Part shown: piece after piece, positions 62,043-64,000 of the stretch | Position numbering within the stretch: position 1 is the stretch's first letter | Layout: the number at the start of each line of letters is the position of its first letter | Assembly (NCBI RefSeq): GCF_035987325.1 | Contig: NZ_CP108488.1 | Location: 372,001 to 436,000, forward strand | Length of the DNA: 64,000 nucleotides | DNA from: Streptomyces sp. NBC_01244 | Lineage (GTDB): Bacteria > Actinomycetota > Actinomycetes > Streptomycetales > Streptomycetaceae | Direction of reading: 5' to 3' | Notes under the pieces: generated by a model | Databases searched by the model: none | What the model saw: the letters and a program-made list of their open reading frames with translations, nothing else | Told to the model about the DNA's origin: nothing | Translations under genes and position numbers: made by a program

Positions 62043-63824
62043 TCAACGGGGCGCTGCAGCGGCAGCCGTTTCGTGCGTGCGGACGTGCCAACGCGCGTAG
62101 ATGCGAAGGAAGTCGTGGAGCCGGTACGGGCCGGGCGGCCCGTCTTCCAACATGCCGGTGTCCACGAGCTGTTCGAGGACGGCCTCGCTCTCCTGGGACG
62201 CCGGGCCGTCGGCCTCGGTACGGGTGCCCAGCCGGAGGAACGCCGCCCGCAGCTCCGGGGGCAGCGCTCCGAGCGCCTGCCCCAGCACCTCGGGCACCGA
62301 CAGCCGGGCGTCCTCGGCGAGGGCGAGTCGCGAGGGGGGATCCTCGGCGAGCCAGGCCGCGCAGTCCGCCACCGAGAGTCCGGGCCGGGTCAGCAGCCGG
62401 CCCGCGGCGATCCGCAGGGCGAGCGGGAAGTGGCCGCACACCGCGGCCAGTCGCCTGGCCGCCGCGGGCTCGGCGGCGATCCGGTCGACGCCCACGAGCC
62501 CGGCGAGCAGACCGTTCGCCTCGGCGGGGCGCAGGACGTCCAGGCGGTGGACCGCGCCGCCGTGCGTGGCGACGACCGCGGCCAGGCCGCGCCTGCTGGT
62601 CACGACCACGGAGGCGTCCCCGGCGGCGGGCAGCAGCGGCAGCACCTGCCAGGCGCCGGCCGCGCCGTCCATGACGATCAGCCGCCGTCCGGGTCCTGGC
62701 GCCGGCAGCAGCCGCGCCGCATCCTCCGCGGTGACCGCACTGCCGTCCGGATGCGCCAACTGGACGGTGAACACCCCGCCGGGGAAGGCATCTTGAACCT
62801 CGTGGGCACTCTGGCGGGCCAGCGCCGACTTTCCGATGCCCGGAGCTCCCGAGACGACGACCAGACGCGGTCCGTCGGCGGCGGTGAGCCGTGCGGCCAT
62901 GACTCGGCGGTCGCTTTCGCGCCCGGCGAAGGCCGGTACGGGGAGCGCCGCGCGGGCGGGCCGGACCGGGGTGGCGTCCGCCCCGGCGGAACCGGCGCCG
63001 AGGGCCGGTACGGGGGCCGCTCCCCCGGTCACCGCCCGCGCGGACGGCTCCCGGGCGGGCGCCAGATCCTCGGCGCGCAGGATGGCGAGTTCCAGGCGCC
63101 GCAGTCCGGCGCCAGGGTCGATGCCCAGCTCGTCCCGCAGCTGGTCGCGCACCGTGCGGTACTCGGCGAGTGCCTCGGCCTGTCTCCCTGTGCGGTAGAG
63201 GGCTTCGATGAGCTGCTCGGTGAAGCGTTCGCGGACCGGGTGGCGGCGTGCGCTCTCGTAGAGGTCGACCAGGACCTGATGGCAGTTCCCGGCGGCCAGT
63301 TCGAGGTCGCAGACGCGCTCCAGCACGCGAAGCCGCTCCTGTTCCAGGGCGGGCACCGCGTCCTGCTGGAGCATCCGCGAGGCCACGTTGGCGAGCGGCT
63401 GCCCCTGCCAGAGCGACAGCGCCTCCCGGAGCCGGTAGAGCTCCTCCCCCAACCCGGCCGCCGTACCGGCCCGGGCGGTGAGCGCGCGGAACAGTACGAG
63501 ATCGAGGGTCTCGGTGTCGTTGTGCATCCGGTATCCGCCGGGGACGGCCTCGATGGTGGTCGCGGAAATGCCGTACTTGGCGAATAGCCGGCGCAGCCGC
63601 AGGACGCACGTCTGTAATGCGGCGCGGGCCGTGGCGGGCGGTTCTTCGTCCCATACGGCACGCAGCAGATAGGTGGTCGACACGACGGTGCCGGGATTCA
63701 GCAGGAGAGCGGCGAGCAGACTGGTCGGCTTGGACGGTTTGAGAACGACTGTTTCGGGTCCGTGCGCAATGCTCAAGGGCCCCAAAAGCTGGAACCGGAT
63801 GATTGATCCCCCGTGTCGGGACAC
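62043..63824 (-). CDS. AfsR/SARP family regulator with NB-ARC domain
   Basis: 593 residues: an OmpR-type winged helix at 1-95 (LGPLSIAHGPETVVLKPSKP, LRRLFAKYG), a bacterial transcriptional activation domain (BTAD) at about 95-240 (LALYRTGRQAEALAEYRTVR-like helices), and an NB-ARC NTPase at about 300-560 (VVSGAPGIGKSALARQ, LIVMDGAAG). No TPR tail, so it is shorter than AfsR. SARPs activate antibiotic clusters by binding heptamer direct repeats. GTG start with AGGGGG before it. Likely activates the precursor (repeats at 46641-46658) and perhaps the operon, of which it is the first gene on the same strand. Confidence 0.88.
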   Translation of the reverse strand: MSRHGGSIIRFQLLGPLSIAHGPETVVLKPSKPTSLLAALLLNPGTVVSTTYLLRAVWDEEPPATARAALQTCVLRLRRLFAKYGISATTIEAVPGGYRMHNDTETLDLVLFRALTARAGTAAGLGEELYRLREALSLWQGQPLANVASRMLQQDAVPALEQERLRVLERVCDLELAAGNCHQVLVDLYESARRHPVRERFTEQLIEALYRTGRQAEALAEYRTVRDQLRDELGIDPGAGLRRLELAILRAEDLAPAREPSARAVTGGAAPVPALGAGSAGADATPVRPARAALPVPAFAGRESDRRVMAARLTAADGPRLVVVSGAPGIGKSALARQSAHEVQDAFPGGVFTVQLAHPDGSAVTAEDAARLLPAPGPGRRLIVMDGAAGAWQVLPLLPAAGDASVVVTSRRGLAAVVATHGGAVHRLDVLRPAEANGLLAGLVGVDRIAAEPAAARRLAAVCGHFPLALRIAAGRLLTRPGLSVADCAAWLAEDPPSRLALAEDARLSVPEVLGQALGALPPELRAAFLRLGTRTEADGPASQESEAVLEQLVDTGMLEDGPPGPYRLHDFLRIYARWHVRTHETAAAAAPR

Positions 63825-64000
63825 GCATTCCCCCTATAGGGAGCGTGGCGGGGGCGGTGGTCTGCCGGCTCCGCGGGGCCCGTCACACGCCGGAAATAGT
63901 CCGGACCAAGCCCGCAGTCGCTGCCCGCCCCCCGTTGGGCGGTGAATAACTGGAACACTACATAACGGATCTTGCGGAAGTCGAGCCGCTGGATGACCCA
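63825..64000. other. Upstream region of the SARP gene
   Basis: 176 bases with no supported gene. It should contain the SARP promoter; GGTGAATAACTGGAACACTACATAACG at about 63940-63967 is markedly A+T-richer than its surroundings and is a plausible promoter core. Confidence 0.35.

Noticed and set aside
59683..63828. Open frame of nearly 1400 codons on the minus strand, out of frame with the E1-like and SARP genes
   Set aside because: Composition is Arg/Pro/Gly shadow; the in-frame SARP and E1-like domains in the same place are unambiguous.

Overview
The window is high-GC (about 70%) actinobacterial DNA, almost certainly from a Streptomyces or close relative. Third-codon-position GC bias opens long false frames opposite most genes. 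Signs of the group include a snapalysin-type secreted protease, an AfsR/SARP regulator, Tat and lipoprotein exports, STAND NTPases with WD40 or HEAT repeats, and many ATGA/GTGA gene overlaps. Several frameshifted or truncated genes, plus stacked conflict-type and secondary-metabolite genes, suggest an accessory chromosomal arm. I saw no rRNA, tRNA, CRISPR array, transposase or attachment site.

Region 1 (1-5.6 kb) is two divergent units. The minus strand carries a 13-codon peptide gene (MKKPVRRNVRNNK) with a strong ribosome binding site, an 11-bp hairpin behind it, a beta-propeller protein, an MFS exporter and a WD40 protein that runs off the left edge. The plus strand carries a flavin-reductase-type protein overlapping a nitrilase. 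A tiny precursor-like gene with hairpin, exporter and enzymes looks like an undescribed ribosomal-peptide or signalling system, though this is inference.

Region 2 (5.7-29.3 kb) is mixed accessory content: a membrane-anchored NB-ARC protein with 14 WD40 repeats, a Tat-exported PIG-L deacetylase, snapalysin, a secreted beta-helix protein, an NmrA-like reductase, a MarR regulator with a shared putative operator, a NACHT-HEAT NTPase with a 1-base frameshift, a TROVE/Ro60 protein, lipoproteins and several broken genes.

Region 3 (29.4-42.2 kb) is one tight operon: DUF4132 protein, a 1660-residue protein, MoxR AAA+ ATPase, DUF5682-VWA fusion and SWIM zinc-finger protein. It resembles the Escherichia coli yehI/yehL/yehM/yehP/yehQ set, a MoxR-VWA system of unknown function.

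Region 4 (42.2-46.6 kb) holds a tandem-GNAT gene, a gyrB-like pseudogene, an alcohol-dehydrogenase-family pseudogene and an M20 amidohydrolase.

Region 5 (46.6-63.8 kb) is a RiPP cluster. A 57-residue precursor on the plus strand has a C-terminal core made almost only of Ser, Thr and Cys. It faces a minus-strand operon: SARP regulator, E1-like protein, YcaO, SagB-type dehydrogenase, split LanB-type dehydratase, M50 protease with a PqqD-like N-terminus, ABC exporter and a second YcaO. The predicted chemistry is azole formation plus Ser/Thr dehydration, as in goadsporin or thiopeptides. Only one small LanB C-type protein is present, so pyridine (thiopeptide) formation is not shown. The E1-like protein also appears to carry a catalytically dead YcaO domain.
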